Shown: positions 32,885 to 41,686 of the stretch, piece by piece
How positions within the stretch are numbered: the stretch's first letter is position 1
Layout of the letters: every line of letters starts with the position of its first letter
Assembly: GCF_000720765.1 (NCBI RefSeq)
Contig: NZ_JODC01000008.1
Coordinates: 124,001 to 188,000 of the forward strand
Direction of reading: 5' to 3'
Length of the DNA: 64,000 bases
Source of the DNA: Streptomyces sp. NRRL S-646
GTDB lineage: Bacteria > Actinomycetota > Actinomycetes > Streptomycetales > Streptomycetaceae
Position numbers and translations under genes: made by a program
The notes under the pieces: generated by a model
Told to the model about the DNA's origin: nothing
Databases searched by the model: none
What the model saw: the letters and a program-made list of their open reading frames with translations, nothing else

Positions 32885-34321
32885 ATGCCGTTGCTCGACC
32901 CGAAGACCTGGCAGTCCCGCCCCCTGTCGGGACCGGAGTACGCCGTGACGGAGCCCGCCACCGGGGACACCCTCGCCACCGTCACCCTCGCCTCGGCCAC
33001 GGACGTCGGCCCGGCCGCCGAGGCCGCCCGCACCGCCCAGGCCGAGTGGGCGCGCGTCCCGCACTTCGTGCGCGCAGGGGTCCTGCGCAAGGCCGGCGAC
33101 CTGTTCGCCGCGCACGCCGAGGAGCTGCGCGAATGGCTCGTCCGCGAGTCCGGCTCCATCCCCGGCAAGGCCGAATTCGAGCTGCACGTCGCCGCCCAGG
33201 AGTGCTACGAGGCCGCCGCCCTCGCCTCCCGCCCGGCCGGACAGATCCTGCCCAGCGAGGCGCCCCGCCTGTCGTACACGCGACGCATCCCGGTCGGCGT
33301 GGTCGGCGTGATCTCCCCCTTCAACGCCCCGCTGATCCTCTCGATCCGCTCCGTCGCCCCGGCCCTCGCGCTGGGCAACGCGGTCGTGCTCAAGCCGGAC
33401 CCGCGCACGGCCGTCTGCGGCGGGCTCTCCCTCGCCGCGGTCTTCGCCGAGGCCGGCCTGCCCGAGAACCTCCTGCATGTGCTGCCGGGCGGCCCGGACG
33501 TCGGCCAGGCCCTGGTCGCCGACCCGAAGATCCCCGTCATCTCCTTCACCGGCTCCACGGCCGCCGGCCGCGCGGTCGGCGAGGCGGGCGGCCGCCACCT
33601 CAAGCGCGTCCACCTGGAACTCGGCGGCAACTCCGCCATGGTCGTCCTGGAGGACGCCGACCTCGACGCGGTGATCTCCACGGCAGCCTGGGGCTCGTTC
33701 TTCCACCAGGGCCAGATCTGCATGACGACCGGCCGCCACCTGGTGCACCAGTCCCTCTACGAGGAGTACGTCGAGCGCCTCGCCGCAAAGGCCGAATCCC
33801 TCGCCGTCGGCGACCCGCACCGCGAACAGGTCCACCTCGGCCCCATCATCGACGACGCCCAGCTGACCAAGGTGCACGGCCTGGTCGAGGCCAGCACCTC
33901 CCGCGGCGCCAAACTGGCCGCGGGCGGCACCCACGACCGCCTCTTCTACCGTCCGACCGTCCTCGCCGGCGTCGACGACCAGAGCCCCGCCTACGCCGAA
34001 GAGGTCTTCGGCCCGGTTGCGCCCGTACGGTCCTTCGCCACCGCCGACGAGGCAGCAGCCCTCGCCTCGGCGGGGGAGTACGGCCTCTCGCTGGGCATCG
34101 TCACCCGCGACGCGGCCCGCGGCCTCGACCTGGCCGAGCGCATCCCGACCGGCATCGTCCACATCAACGACCAGACGGTGAACGACGAGGCCGTGGCCCC
34201 CTTCGGCGGCATCGCCGCGTCCGGCACCGGCGCCCGCTTTGGCGGCGAGGCCAACCTGGAGGCCTTCACCGACGTGCGCTGGACGACGGTGCGCGGGGAC
34301 GTGGCACCGTACCCGTTCTGA
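32885..34321 (+). CDS. Benzaldehyde/vanillin-type aldehyde dehydrogenase
   Basis: 478-residue NAD(P)-dependent aldehyde dehydrogenase. The catalytic Cys is in FFHQGQICMTTGR, the general base Glu in HLELGGNSAMVVLEDADLD, the cofactor loop in SFTGSTAAGRAVGEAG and the conserved Asn in ISPFNAPLILSIRSVAPALA. ATG at 32885 follows CGGAGAG; an in-frame GTG 21 bases upstream is less likely. With pobA it would turn 4-hydroxybenzaldehyde, vanillin or similar lignin-derived aldehydes into the acid that PobA hydroxylates, feeding the protocatechuate branch. The ring-cleavage genes are not in this window. Confidence 0.94.
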   Translation: MPLLDPKTWQSRPLSGPEYAVTEPATGDTLATVTLASATDVGPAAEAARTAQAEWARVPHFVRAGVLRKAGDLFAAHAEELREWLVRESGSIPGKAEFELHVAAQECYEAAALASRPAGQILPSEAPRLSYTRRIPVGVVGVISPFNAPLILSIRSVAPALALGNAVVLKPDPRTAVCGGLSLAAVFAEAGLPENLLHVLPGGPDVGQALVADPKIPVISFTGSTAAGRAVGEAGGRHLKRVHLELGGNSAMVVLEDADLDAVISTAAWGSFFHQGQICMTTGRHLVHQSLYEEYVERLAAKAESLAVGDPHREQVHLGPIIDDAQLTKVHGLVEASTSRGAKLAAGGTHDRLFYRPTVLAGVDDQSPAYAEEVFGPVAPVRSFATADEAAALASAGEYGLSLGIVTRDAARGLDLAERIPTGIVHINDQTVNDEAVAPFGGIAASGTGARFGGEANLEAFTDVRWTTVRGDVAPYPF

Positions 34322-34330
34322 TCCGGGCGG

Positions 34331-34717
34331 CTACTGGCCGTTCTGCTCGGCCTGCGCCTGCTGTTCCGCGACCGCCTTGCGGACCTCGTCCATGTCCAGC
34401 TTGCGGGCCTGGCCGATCACATCCGTCAGGGCGGCCTCGGGCAGCGCGCCAGGCTGCGCGAACACCGCGACCTGGTCGCGGACGATCATCAGCGTCGGGA
34501 TCGACTGGATACCGAAGGCCGCGGCCAGCTCCGGCTGCGCCTCGGTGTCGATCTTGCCGAACACCAGGTCCGGGTTGTCCTCGGCCGCCTTCTCGTACAC
34601 CGGCGCGAACTGACGGCACGGCCCGCACCACGACGCCCAGAAGTCGATCAGGACGAACTCGTTGTCCGTGACCGTCTGGTCGAAGTTCTCCTTGGTGAGC
34701 TCCACGGTGCTGCTCAT
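34331..34717 (-). CDS. Thioredoxin
   Basis: 128-residue cytoplasmic thioredoxin with the canonical active site FWASWCGPCRQFAP and the cis-proline loop FGIQSIPTLMIVRDQVAVFA. It reduces disulfides in proteins with thioredoxin reductase. The C-terminus carries about 20 extra residues rich in Ala, Gln and Glu compared with E. coli thioredoxin. ATG at 34717 follows AGGGAT. It converges on the aldehyde dehydrogenase gene and is divergent from the disulfide oxidoreductase at 34839, which is a functional redox neighbour. Confidence 0.96.
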   Translation of the reverse strand: MSSTVELTKENFDQTVTDNEFVLIDFWASWCGPCRQFAPVYEKAAEDNPDLVFGKIDTEAQPELAAAFGIQSIPTLMIVRDQVAVFAQPGALPEAALTDVIGQARKLDMDEVRKAVAEQQAQAEQNGQ

Positions 34718-34838
34718 GACCTGAAATCCCTCTTCCTGCTGTCGGGGCGAAGCCGTCGGCACAACACGGCCGGCCGGTCACGTATTCCGCGCCCCTACCC
34801 GTGTGGCCTGAGGCCACACCACCCACCAGACTGACCCC

Positions 34839-36272
34839 ATGACGGAAACGGAAACCATCGCGTACGACGTCGTGGTGCTCGGGGCCGGGCCCGTGGGGGA
34901 GAACGTCGCCGACCGCACCCGTGCGGCCGGCCTGTCCACCGCGGTCGTGGAGAGCGAGCTGGTCGGCGGCGAGTGCTCGTACTGGGCCTGCATCCCCAGC
35001 AAGGCCCTGCTGCGCCCGGTCATCGCCCGCGCGGACGCCCGCCGCGTGCCCGGCCTGCGCCAGTCGGTGCAGGGCCCCCTCGACGCCGCCGCGGTCCTCG
35101 CCCACCGCAACTACTACACCTCCGACTGGCACGACGACGGCGCCGCCGGATGGCTGGACGGCATCGGCGCCGACCTCCACCGCGGCCACGGCCGCCTGAC
35201 CGGCCCGCGCACGGTGACGGTCACCGCCTCCGACGGCGGACAGAAGGTGCTCACCGCCCGGCACGCCGTCGCCGTGTGCACCGGCACCGACGCCGTCCTG
35301 CCCGACCTGCCCGGCCTGGCCGACGTCAAGCCGTGGACCAGTAGGAACGCCACCAGCGCGCAGGAGGTGCCGGGCCGTCTGGTAGTGGTGGGCGGGGGAG
35401 TGGTCGCCACCGAGATGGCCACCGCCTGGCAGGCCCTCGGCTCCCAGGTCACCGTCCTCGTCCGCGGCAAGGGACTGCTCAACCGCATGGAACCCTTCGC
35501 CGGCGAGCTGGTCGCCGAGGCCCTCACCGAGGCCGGCGCCGACGTCCGCACCGGCACCTCGGTCGAATCGGTCTCCCGCGAGAACGGCACCGTCGTGGTC
35601 GTCACCGACCAGGGCGACCGCATCGAGGCCGACGAGATCCTCTTCGCCACCGGCCGCCGCCCGAAGACCGGCGACATCGGCCTGGACACCATCGGCCTGG
35701 AGCCGGGCAGCTGGCTCCCCACCGACGACAGCCTCCGCGTGACCGGCAGCGACTGGCTCTACGCGGTCGGCGACGTCAACCACCGCGCACTCCTCACCCA
35801 CCAGGGCAAGTACCAGGCCCGCATCGCGGGCGCCGCCATCGCCGCCCGCGCCTCCGGCGAACCGCTCCTGGAGTCGGACCCCTGGGGCGCCCACGCCGCC
35901 ACCGCCGACCACCATGCCGTCCCCCAGGTCGTCTTCACCGACCCGGAGGCGGCGGCCGTCGGCCTCTCCCTCGCCGAGGCGGAACAGGCCGGCCACCGGG
36001 TACGGGCCGTGGACGTCGACATGACCTCCGCATCCGGCGCCGGACTGTACGCCGACGGCTACCGCGGCCGCGCCCGCATGGTCGTCGACCTGAACGAGGA
36101 GATCCTGCGTGGAGTCACCTTCGTCGGCCCCGGCGTCAGCGAACTCATCCACTCGGCGACCATCGCGGTCGCCGGCCAGGTCCCGATCAGCAGGCTCTGG
36201 CACGCGGTGCCGTCGTTCCCGACGATCAGCGAGGTCTGGCTGCGGCTGCTGGAGGCGTACCGCGACAACTGA
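34839..36272 (+). CDS. Pyridine nucleotide-disulfide oxidoreductase (Lpd/mercuric-reductase-like)
   Basis: 477-residue class I flavoprotein disulfide reductase. FAD-binding start YDVVVLGAGPVGENVADRTR; redox-active pair Cys46/Cys51 in GGECSYWACIPSKALLRP; NAD(P)-binding loop RLVVVGGGVVATEMATAWQA; second FAD motif LYAVGDVNHRALLTHQG; C-terminal dimer motif HAVPSFPTISE, which replaces the His-Pro-Thr form of lipoamide dehydrogenases. The physiological substrate is not clear: lipoamide, mercuric ion, mycothione or a soluble transhydrogenase reaction are all possible for the family. Divergent from thioredoxin with a 121-base gap. Confidence 0.93.
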   Translation: MTETETIAYDVVVLGAGPVGENVADRTRAAGLSTAVVESELVGGECSYWACIPSKALLRPVIARADARRVPGLRQSVQGPLDAAAVLAHRNYYTSDWHDDGAAGWLDGIGADLHRGHGRLTGPRTVTVTASDGGQKVLTARHAVAVCTGTDAVLPDLPGLADVKPWTSRNATSAQEVPGRLVVVGGGVVATEMATAWQALGSQVTVLVRGKGLLNRMEPFAGELVAEALTEAGADVRTGTSVESVSRENGTVVVVTDQGDRIEADEILFATGRRPKTGDIGLDTIGLEPGSWLPTDDSLRVTGSDWLYAVGDVNHRALLTHQGKYQARIAGAAIAARASGEPLLESDPWGAHAATADHHAVPQVVFTDPEAAAVGLSLAEAEQAGHRVRAVDVDMTSASGAGLYADGYRGRARMVVDLNEEILRGVTFVGPGVSELIHSATIAVAGQVPISRLWHAVPSFPTISEVWLRLLEAYRDN

Positions 36273-36290
36273 CCTCCGTGGCAGGGGAAT

Positions 36291-36653
36291 TCACGCGGGC
36301 ATCACCGGCTCCGGACAGTCCTCGCTCCACGGATCCTCCTCGGACTCCGGCAGCAGCAGCACCCGGTCCGGGCGCAGCGCCGTGACGGCGCCCTCGTCGT
36401 GGGTCACCATGACGATCGCGCCCGGATACGTGCCCACCGCCGCCAGGACCTCGGCGTGGGAGGCCGGATCCAGGTTGTTGGTGGGCTCGTCCAGGAGCAG
36501 CACGTTCGCGCCGGAGTGGACCAGACCCGCCAGGGTGAGGCGGGTCTTCTGCCCGCCGGACAGCACCCCGACGCGCTTGTCGACGTCGTCCCCCTCGAAC
36601 AGGAACGAGCCCAGCACGCGCCGGACTTCGACGTCCACGTGGTTCGTCGGCAC
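36291..36653 (-). pseudogene. C-terminal remnant of an ABC-F type ATPase
   Basis: A 120-codon minus-strand frame contains only the end of a second ABC-F ATPase domain: VRRVLGSFLFEGDDVDKRVG, VLSGGQKTRLTLAGLVHSGA, NVLLLDEPTNNLDPASHAEV, VMVTHDEGAVTALRPDRVLL. The first ATPase domain, the linker and the second Walker A are absent, and the frame just upstream (36654-36720) is shifted. ABC-F proteins act on the ribosome or in antibiotic resistance; this piece cannot work alone. It could in principle still start at the ATG near 36653, but a half-domain is unlikely to fold. Confidence 0.75.
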
Positions 36654-36938
36654 CGTACGCGTCGGCGCGCATCTCCTGCTCGAACCGGCCTACCAGCGTC
36701 ATCGGGCGGACGGGTCAGGTTGCCGTCCTGCTGCGAGGGCGACGCTGCGGGGGACCGCCGCACGGCGTTCGCCCGGCCCTACGCCGGTGCCGTGCGGGAG
36801 CGGGTCGTGCAGTTCGCTGGGCGCTTCTGAGCCGATGAGGGCCGCCAGATCGCCGTTCGGTAGTTCGAAGTCGGCAGGACAAGTGCCTTCGCTGAGGCAC
36901 GAGGCGGCGGTGGCCGGCCGTACCTGCGGACACGTTCT
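36654..36938. other. Degenerate gap between ABC-F remnant and deformylase
   Basis: No supported gene. A plus-strand frame ends with RTAFARPYAGAVRERVVQFAGRF and a stop at about 36828, which looks like a real protein tail (an alpha-helical C-terminus), but I cannot name the family and no start or body is visible. Confidence 0.35.
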
Positions 36939-37592
36939 TCACGGCTGTGACGGCAGATCGAAATCCAGAGCCTGCGCCGCCTGGTCCGGCGTCGCCTGAG
37001 CCCACCGCTCCGCCATCGCCTGGTTGGAGGACAGTGAGCGCAGTTCCGCCCGGTCGAGGTACAGAACACCGTCGAGATGGTCCGTCTCGTGCTGCACGAT
37101 CCGCGCGGGCCAGCCGCTGAAGACCTCGTCCACCGGGCGCCCGACCTCGTCCTCACCCCTCAGGCGGACCTCGGCCGCCCGTGCCACTACGGCCTGCCAG
37201 CCCGGCACACTCAGACAGCCCTCGAAGAAGGCGGCCCGGGCCGCACCGACGGGCTCGTACGTCGGATTGACCAGCACCCGGAACGGCTGCGGCACCCGGC
37301 CACGGGCCAGCCGCACCTCCTCCGGCACCGGAGCCGGATCCTCGATCACCGCAATCCGCAGCGGCACACCGACCTGCGGTGCGGCAAGGCCCACGCCCGG
37401 CGCCTCGTGCATGGTGACGCGCAGCGCCTCGACGAAGCGGGCCAGCAGGGCGGAGTCGAGCTGTCCGTCGAAGCGCTCGGTGCCCCGCCTCAGGACCGGG
37501 TCACCCGCCGCGACGATGGGCAACGGGCCGCCGACGGTGAGGAGTTCCTCGACGTGCTCGGCAAGGGATGCGTGATCACGGGCAGTTGCCAT
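36939..37592 (-). CDS. def: Peptide deformylase
   Basis: 217-residue iron/zinc enzyme that removes the formyl group from new protein N-termini. All three signature motifs are intact: GVGLAAPQVGVPLR, EGCLSVPG (metal-ligand Cys) and QHETDHLDGVLY (two His ligands and the catalytic Glu). The N-terminus is about 30 residues longer than in E. coli. It is one of several deformylases that Streptomyces usually carries, and the location away from ribosomal or fmt genes suggests an accessory copy. Divergent from the PepSY gene. Confidence 0.96.
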   Translation of the reverse strand: MATARDHASLAEHVEELLTVGGPLPIVAAGDPVLRRGTERFDGQLDSALLARFVEALRVTMHEAPGVGLAAPQVGVPLRIAVIEDPAPVPEEVRLARGRVPQPFRVLVNPTYEPVGAARAAFFEGCLSVPGWQAVVARAAEVRLRGEDEVGRPVDEVFSGWPARIVQHETDHLDGVLYLDRAELRSLSSNQAMAERWAQATPDQAAQALDFDLPSQP

Positions 37593-37738
37593 TCGGCCAG
37601 CATGCCATGACCGGTCGGCGACAGACGTCTCGCCTTGTGACGCACGCCACTTCCACCTCCGGGAACTCGGCGTCCTCCACCCCCGACTACTGGACCGCTA
37701 CGCCCCAACACGTCCCCGTCCCCCGGAGAAGCCCGCCG

Positions 37739-39151
37739 ATGTCCACCGCTCCCTCGACAACCAAGGACGAGGCCCCGCAACCGGCCGCTGCCCCGGCGCC
37801 GTCCCCCAACCGCCTGGCGCCGCTGCGCCCGCTGATCCTGCGACTGCACTTCTACGCCGGAGTGCTCGTCGCGCCGTTCCTGCTCGTCGCCGCCGTCACC
37901 GGTTTCCTCTACGCCGGCGCGTTCCAGGCCGAGAAGCTCGTGTACGCCCACGAGATGACCGTCGCGAAGGTCGGCGACACCAAGCTGCCGATATCCGAGC
38001 AGGTCACCGCGGCGCGCAAGGCGCACCCCGAGGGCACCGTCTCGGCCGTACGCCCCTCCCCGGAGGCCGACGCCACCACCCGCGTGATGCTGTCCGGCGT
38101 CAAGGGCGTCGACCCCGACCACACCCTTGCCGTCTTCGTGGACCCGTACACCGGCAAGGTGCGCGGCGCCCTCGAACAGTACGGCTCGACGGGCGCGTTG
38201 CCGTTGCGCACCTGGATCGACGAGCTCCACCGCGACCTGCATCTCGGCGACACCGGCCGGCTCTACAGCGAGTTCGCCGCGAGCTGGCTGTGGGTGATCG
38301 CGGGCGGTGGCCTGGTGCTGTGGTTCTCCCGGCGCCGGGCCCTGCGCAGGGTGCGCGGCACCAGCGGGCGGCGGCGCACGCTCGGTCTGCACGGCGCCGT
38401 CGGCGTGTGGGCCGCGGCCGGGTTCATCTTCCTGTCGGCGACCGGTCTGACCTGGTCGACCTACGCCGGGGCGAACATCGACACCCTGCGTACCTCGCTA
38501 GGCCAGGCCACCCCTTCGGTCTCGGCGACGGCGGGCGGCGAGCACGCGGGGCACGGCACCTCCGCCACCACCGGGGCCGGCGAACACGGCGTCGGCCTCG
38601 ACACGGTGCTGGCGGCGGCCCGGTCCAAGGGCCTGTCCGACCCGGTGGAGATCGTGCCGCCCGCCGATGCGAACTCCGCGTACGTCGTCAAGCAGGTACA
38701 GCGCAGCTGGCCCGAGAAGCAGGACTCGGTCGCGGTCGACACCGCCACCGGCAAGGTCACCGACGAACTGCGCTTCGCCGACTACCCGCTGCTCGCCAAA
38801 CTGACCCGATGGGGCATCGACCTGCACACAGGCGTCCTGTTCGGCCTGGTCAACCAGATCGCCCTGATGCTGCTCGCGCTCTCCCTCATCCTGCTGATCG
38901 TCTGGGGCTACCGCATGTGGTGGCAGCGCGGCCGCGGCTCCGCCTTCGGCCGGCCGATTCCCCGCGGCGCCTGGCAGCAGGTCCCCCCGCAGATCCTCGT
39001 CCCGGCGGTCGCTGTCATCGCCGTCCTCGGCTACTTCGTGCCGCTGCTAGGCATTCCGCTGGCCGCGTTCATCGTCGTGGACGTCCTGCTCGGCGAGATC
39101 GCCCACCGGAGGGGGCGGTCCGCACCTGCACTGGACACGGCCGTGAAGTAG
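37739..39151 (+). CDS. PepSY-associated transmembrane protein
   Basis: 470 residues. Four main membrane segments: LILRLHFYAGVLVAPFLLVA (with the conserved R-x-H-F-Y-x-G), WLWVIAGGGLVLW, LHGAVGVWAAAGFIFLSATG and a C-terminal group from LVNQIALMLLALSLILLIVW. Soluble PepSY-like regions lie between them (TVAKVGDTKLPISEQVTAAR; VDPYTGKVRG). A His-rich stretch GGEHAGHGTSATTGAGEHG sits in the large outside loop. ATG at 37739 follows CCGGAGAAG. Relatives are linked to iron or siderophore reduction. A very strong terminator follows. Confidence 0.9.
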   Translation: MSTAPSTTKDEAPQPAAAPAPSPNRLAPLRPLILRLHFYAGVLVAPFLLVAAVTGFLYAGAFQAEKLVYAHEMTVAKVGDTKLPISEQVTAARKAHPEGTVSAVRPSPEADATTRVMLSGVKGVDPDHTLAVFVDPYTGKVRGALEQYGSTGALPLRTWIDELHRDLHLGDTGRLYSEFAASWLWVIAGGGLVLWFSRRRALRRVRGTSGRRRTLGLHGAVGVWAAAGFIFLSATGLTWSTYAGANIDTLRTSLGQATPSVSATAGGEHAGHGTSATTGAGEHGVGLDTVLAAARSKGLSDPVEIVPPADANSAYVVKQVQRSWPEKQDSVAVDTATGKVTDELRFADYPLLAKLTRWGIDLHTGVLFGLVNQIALMLLALSLILLIVWGYRMWWQRGRGSAFGRPIPRGAWQQVPPQILVPAVAVIAVLGYFVPLLGIPLAAFIVVDVLLGEIAHRRGRSAPALDTAVK

Positions 39152-39169
39152 CACGGCGGCGGAGGCAGA

Positions 39170-39206
39170 GCCGGGGCCCGGTTCCTTTGTGGAACCGGGC
39201 CCCGGC
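39170..39206. terminator. Strong bidirectional terminator
   Basis: A 16-base perfect stem (39170-39185 with 39191-39206) around the loop TTTGT, between the convergent PepSY and TPR genes. Confidence 0.85.
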
Positions 39207-39227
39207 CGCAGTGCTGTACGGCGTGGC

Positions 39228-39575
39228 TCAGACCTGTTCGAAGTCGCCCGCGAGCGCCGAGGCGATCCGCATGTGCGACTCGGCCTCCTCGTGCCGCCCC
39301 TGCCGCTGGAGCGTGCGGCCGAGCATCAGCCGGGCGTAGTGCTCCACCGGATCGCGCTCGACGATGACACGCAACTCGCTCTCTGCACGCCGCAGTTGGG
39401 CCGAGTGGTAGTAGGCCCGTGCCAGCAGCAGCCGCGGTCCGGTCTGCTCCGGCACCTCCTCGACCAGCCCGCCCAGCACGCGCGCCGCGGCGGCGTAGTC
39501 CTTGGCGCCGAAGAACATCTGCGCGCGCTCCCAGCGCTCCGCCGGTGTCCCGTGGTCGTAGTACGTCATCTCCAC
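39228..39575 (-). CDS. Small tetratricopeptide-repeat protein
   Basis: 115-residue helical protein with about three TPR-like repeats: AERWERAQMFFGAKDYAAAA, GPRLLLARAYYHSAQLRRAE, HYARLMLGRTLQRQGRHEEA. TPR folds bind other proteins. GTG at 39575 is preferred because AAGGAGG lies six bases upstream; the ATG two codons later is the alternative. It has no signal peptide. No partner can be named; similar small TPR proteins are widespread in Streptomyces. Confidence 0.88.
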   Translation of the reverse strand: MEMTYYDHGTPAERWERAQMFFGAKDYAAAARVLGGLVEEVPEQTGPRLLLARAYYHSAQLRRAESELRVIVERDPVEHYARLMLGRTLQRQGRHEEAESHMRIASALAGDFEQV

Positions 39576-39655
39576 TCGTGACCTCCTTCGTGCACTCCAA
39601 CCGAACGAGGTCGTTGAACATTCCACTACGCGGGGGGTGTGTCGGTGAGGGGCGC

Positions 39656-40120
39656 TCAGGCCGCCAGGGCAGCCAGTTCGGTGTTGGCCCGCTCGGCCAC
39701 CAGGGCCAGTACGCGTCCGGCCGCCGCCAGATCCTGCGCCGGGATGCCGGCATAGATCCGGGCGGAGATCACCGCGGTCTCACTGCTCACTTCGGCGTGG
39801 AACGCCCGCCCGGCATCGGTGGCGTGGACGCCGGTCGCCTCGGCGGCCACCAGCCCCTTGGCGATCAGCTCCGCTATGACGTCCTCCACTTCGGCAGCGC
39901 CGACCTTGAGCGCACCGGCGACCTGCCCGACGAGCTCCTCACGCTCGAGGGGCCCTTCGGCGGCGAGAGGTCGCAGGGTGATCTGCTGCTGGAAGGTGGC
40001 GCCGTGACGGGCCAGTACGTGCTCCAGGACGGCGCGGCCGGCGTAGTGGGCCAGGGCGATGACGCGAGGACCGGCGGGTGGTGCACTGTTGTATGTGGTG
40101 GTGGGTGCGGTGGTGGTCAT
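39656..40120 (-). CDS. Winged-helix-like protein cotranscribed with a MarR regulator
   Basis: 154 residues, starting two bases after the upstream marR stop with AAGGAGTAGTC before the ATG, so the two are translated as a pair. PPAGPRVIALAHYAGRAVLE, QQQITLRPLAAEGPLEREEL, VIAELIAKGLVAAEATGVHA and LTDAGRAFHAEV-like ATDAGRAFHAEVSSET resemble a MarR winged helix, although weaker than the neighbour. It may be a second DNA-binding protein or an effector partner. I do not recognise a specific family. Confidence 0.75.
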   Translation of the reverse strand: MTTTAPTTTYNSAPPAGPRVIALAHYAGRAVLEHVLARHGATFQQQITLRPLAAEGPLEREELVGQVAGALKVGAAEVEDVIAELIAKGLVAAEATGVHATDAGRAFHAEVSSETAVISARIYAGIPAQDLAAAGRVLALVAERANTELAALAA

Positions 40121-40122
40121 GA

Positions 40123-40608
40123 CTACTCCTTCTTGCTCTCGGTGATCTCGCCGAACGGATCAAGAGGTGCATCGAGCAGGGTCGCCAGATCCCGGGTGAA
40201 CTCCCGCGTGCGGGGGCTGTCGAGGCCGCCGAGCGGCTGCAGCAACTGCTGCAGAAGTCCCTGTACGACCTTGATCGCGCGCCCGGTGACCTCGCGGCCC
40301 TGCTCGGTGAGGGCCAGCTGCACCGCGCGCGGATCCTTGGGGTCCCGGGTGCGCTCGATCAGGCCGGCCGTCTCCAGGGTGCGGGCCAGTTTGGACACGT
40401 ACAGCGGCTCGAGGCCCGTCACGTCGGCGAGGCGGCGCTGACTGGGGCGCTCCCCGCTGCGCTGCATGCCGTACAGCGAGGCCACCAACGAGTACTGCGC
40501 GTGGGTGAGCCCGAGCGGGGCCACCGCCCGGTCGACGGCCACCCGCCACTTCATCGACAGACGCCACACCAGGAAGCCGGGCGTGCCCTTCTCGGAACCT
40601 GTACTCAT
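40123..40608 (-). CDS. MarR family transcriptional regulator
   Basis: 161 residues: FLVWRLSMKWRVAVDRAVAP, LTHAQYSLVASLYGMQRSGE, LADVTGLEPLYVSKLARTLE, AGLIERTRDPKDPRAVQLAL, LTEQGREVTGRAI, the full MarR pattern with recognition helix and wing. Its promoter carries two direct copies of CATGGCTACTAT 15 bases apart (40622-40648), probably its own binding sites. It heads a two-gene unit with the winged-helix-like protein and is divergent from pirin, a possible second target. Confidence 0.94.
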   Translation of the reverse strand: MSTGSEKGTPGFLVWRLSMKWRVAVDRAVAPLGLTHAQYSLVASLYGMQRSGERPSQRRLADVTGLEPLYVSKLARTLETAGLIERTRDPKDPRAVQLALTEQGREVTGRAIKVVQGLLQQLLQPLGGLDSPRTREFTRDLATLLDAPLDPFGEITESKKE

Positions 40609-40621
40609 GGCAGATACAGTA

Positions 40622-40648
40622 CATGGCTACTATGTCCATGGCTACTAT
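40622..40648. promoter_or_regulatory. Direct repeats, candidate MarR operator
   Basis: CATGGCTACTAT occurs at 40622-40633 and again at 40637-40648, 15 bases apart, immediately upstream of the marR start and facing the pirin gene. It overlaps the AT-rich promoter zone. Confidence 0.55.
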
Positions 40649-40720
40649 TTCCTCGAGGGCATGCGAGAACGCCCGGGTGACGGACTGACGAGATGCCCTC
40701 GGCGGGGCTAGGTTGGCGCC

Positions 40721-41686
40721 ATGAGCAATCTTGATCGCGAGCCGGTTCCCGCTGTGTGCGGCGGCCGTGGATTCGTGGTGGCCGAGCCCGTGCGAGAACT
40801 CCTCAGCCCTCGCCGCGTCAAGCTCGGCGAGTCGACCGAAGTGCGCCGACTGCTGCCCAACCTGGGCCGCCGCATGGTCGGCGCCTGGTGCTTCGTCGAT
40901 CACTACGGCCCCGACGACATCGCCGACGAGCCCGGCATGCAGGTGCCGCCGCACCCGCACATGGGCCTGCAGACGGTGAGCTGGCTGCACGAGGGCGAGG
41001 TGCTGCACCGCGACTCCACCGGCAGCCTGCAGACGATCCGCCCCCGCGAACTGGGACTCATGACCTCCGGCCGGGCCATCAGCCACTCCGAGGAGAGCCC
41101 CCGGCCGCACGCCCGCTTCCTGCACGGCGCGCAGTTGTGGGTCGCCCTCCCGGACGGCCACCGTCACATCGACCCCCACTTCGAGCACCACGCCGAACTG
41201 CCGCGCGTCACGGCTCCGGGCCTCAAGGCCACTCCCATCCTCGGCACCCTCGACGGCGCGACCTCACCCGGAACGACGTACACCCCGATCGTCGGCGCCG
41301 ACCTGACCCTCGCCCGCGGCGCGGACGTACGCCTGCCGCTGGAGCCGGACTTCGAGTACGCCGTACTGTCCATGTCCGGTGAGACCCACGTCGACGGGGT
41401 TCCGGTCCTGCCGGGCTCGATGCTCTACCTCGGCTGCGGCCGCACCGAACTCCCGCTGCGCGCCGAGTCGGACGCAGGCCTGATGCTCCTGGGCGGGGAG
41501 CCCTTCGAGGAGGAGCTCATCATGTTCTGGAACTGGATCGGACGGTCGCAGGAAGAGATCGTGCAGGCTCGCCGGGACTGGATGGAAGGGACACGGTTCG
41601 GGGAGGTGAAGGGGTACGACGGCGCTCCGCTGCTCGCTCCGGAGCTGCCGCCCGTGCCGTTGAAGCCGCGAGGAAGAGTGCGCTGA
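40721..41686 (+). CDS. Pirin family protein
   Basis: 321-residue bicupin. Metal-binding cupin motif PPHPHMGLQTVSWLHEGEV, then SGRAISHSEESPRPHARFLH and the second cupin YAVLSMSGETHVDGVPVLPG. Some pirins act as quercetin dioxygenases, others are redox-sensing cofactors; the role here is not known. ATG at 40721; no strong ribosome site. Its last 63 bases, and about 90 bases beyond, recur at 50969-51120 as a decayed copy. Confidence 0.93.
   Translation: MSNLDREPVPAVCGGRGFVVAEPVRELLSPRRVKLGESTEVRRLLPNLGRRMVGAWCFVDHYGPDDIADEPGMQVPPHPHMGLQTVSWLHEGEVLHRDSTGSLQTIRPRELGLMTSGRAISHSEESPRPHARFLHGAQLWVALPDGHRHIDPHFEHHAELPRVTAPGLKATPILGTLDGATSPGTTYTPIVGADLTLARGADVRLPLEPDFEYAVLSMSGETHVDGVPVLPGSMLYLGCGRTELPLRAESDAGLMLLGGEPFEEELIMFWNWIGRSQEEIVQARRDWMEGTRFGEVKGYDGAPLLAPELPPVPLKPRGRVR

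Noticed and set aside
31328..34162. A 944-codon minus-strand open frame across lacI, pobA and the aldehyde dehydrogenase
   Set aside because: It is antisense to three clear genes, has Gly/Val/Asp-rich composition typical of reverse frames in high-GC DNA, and matches no family.
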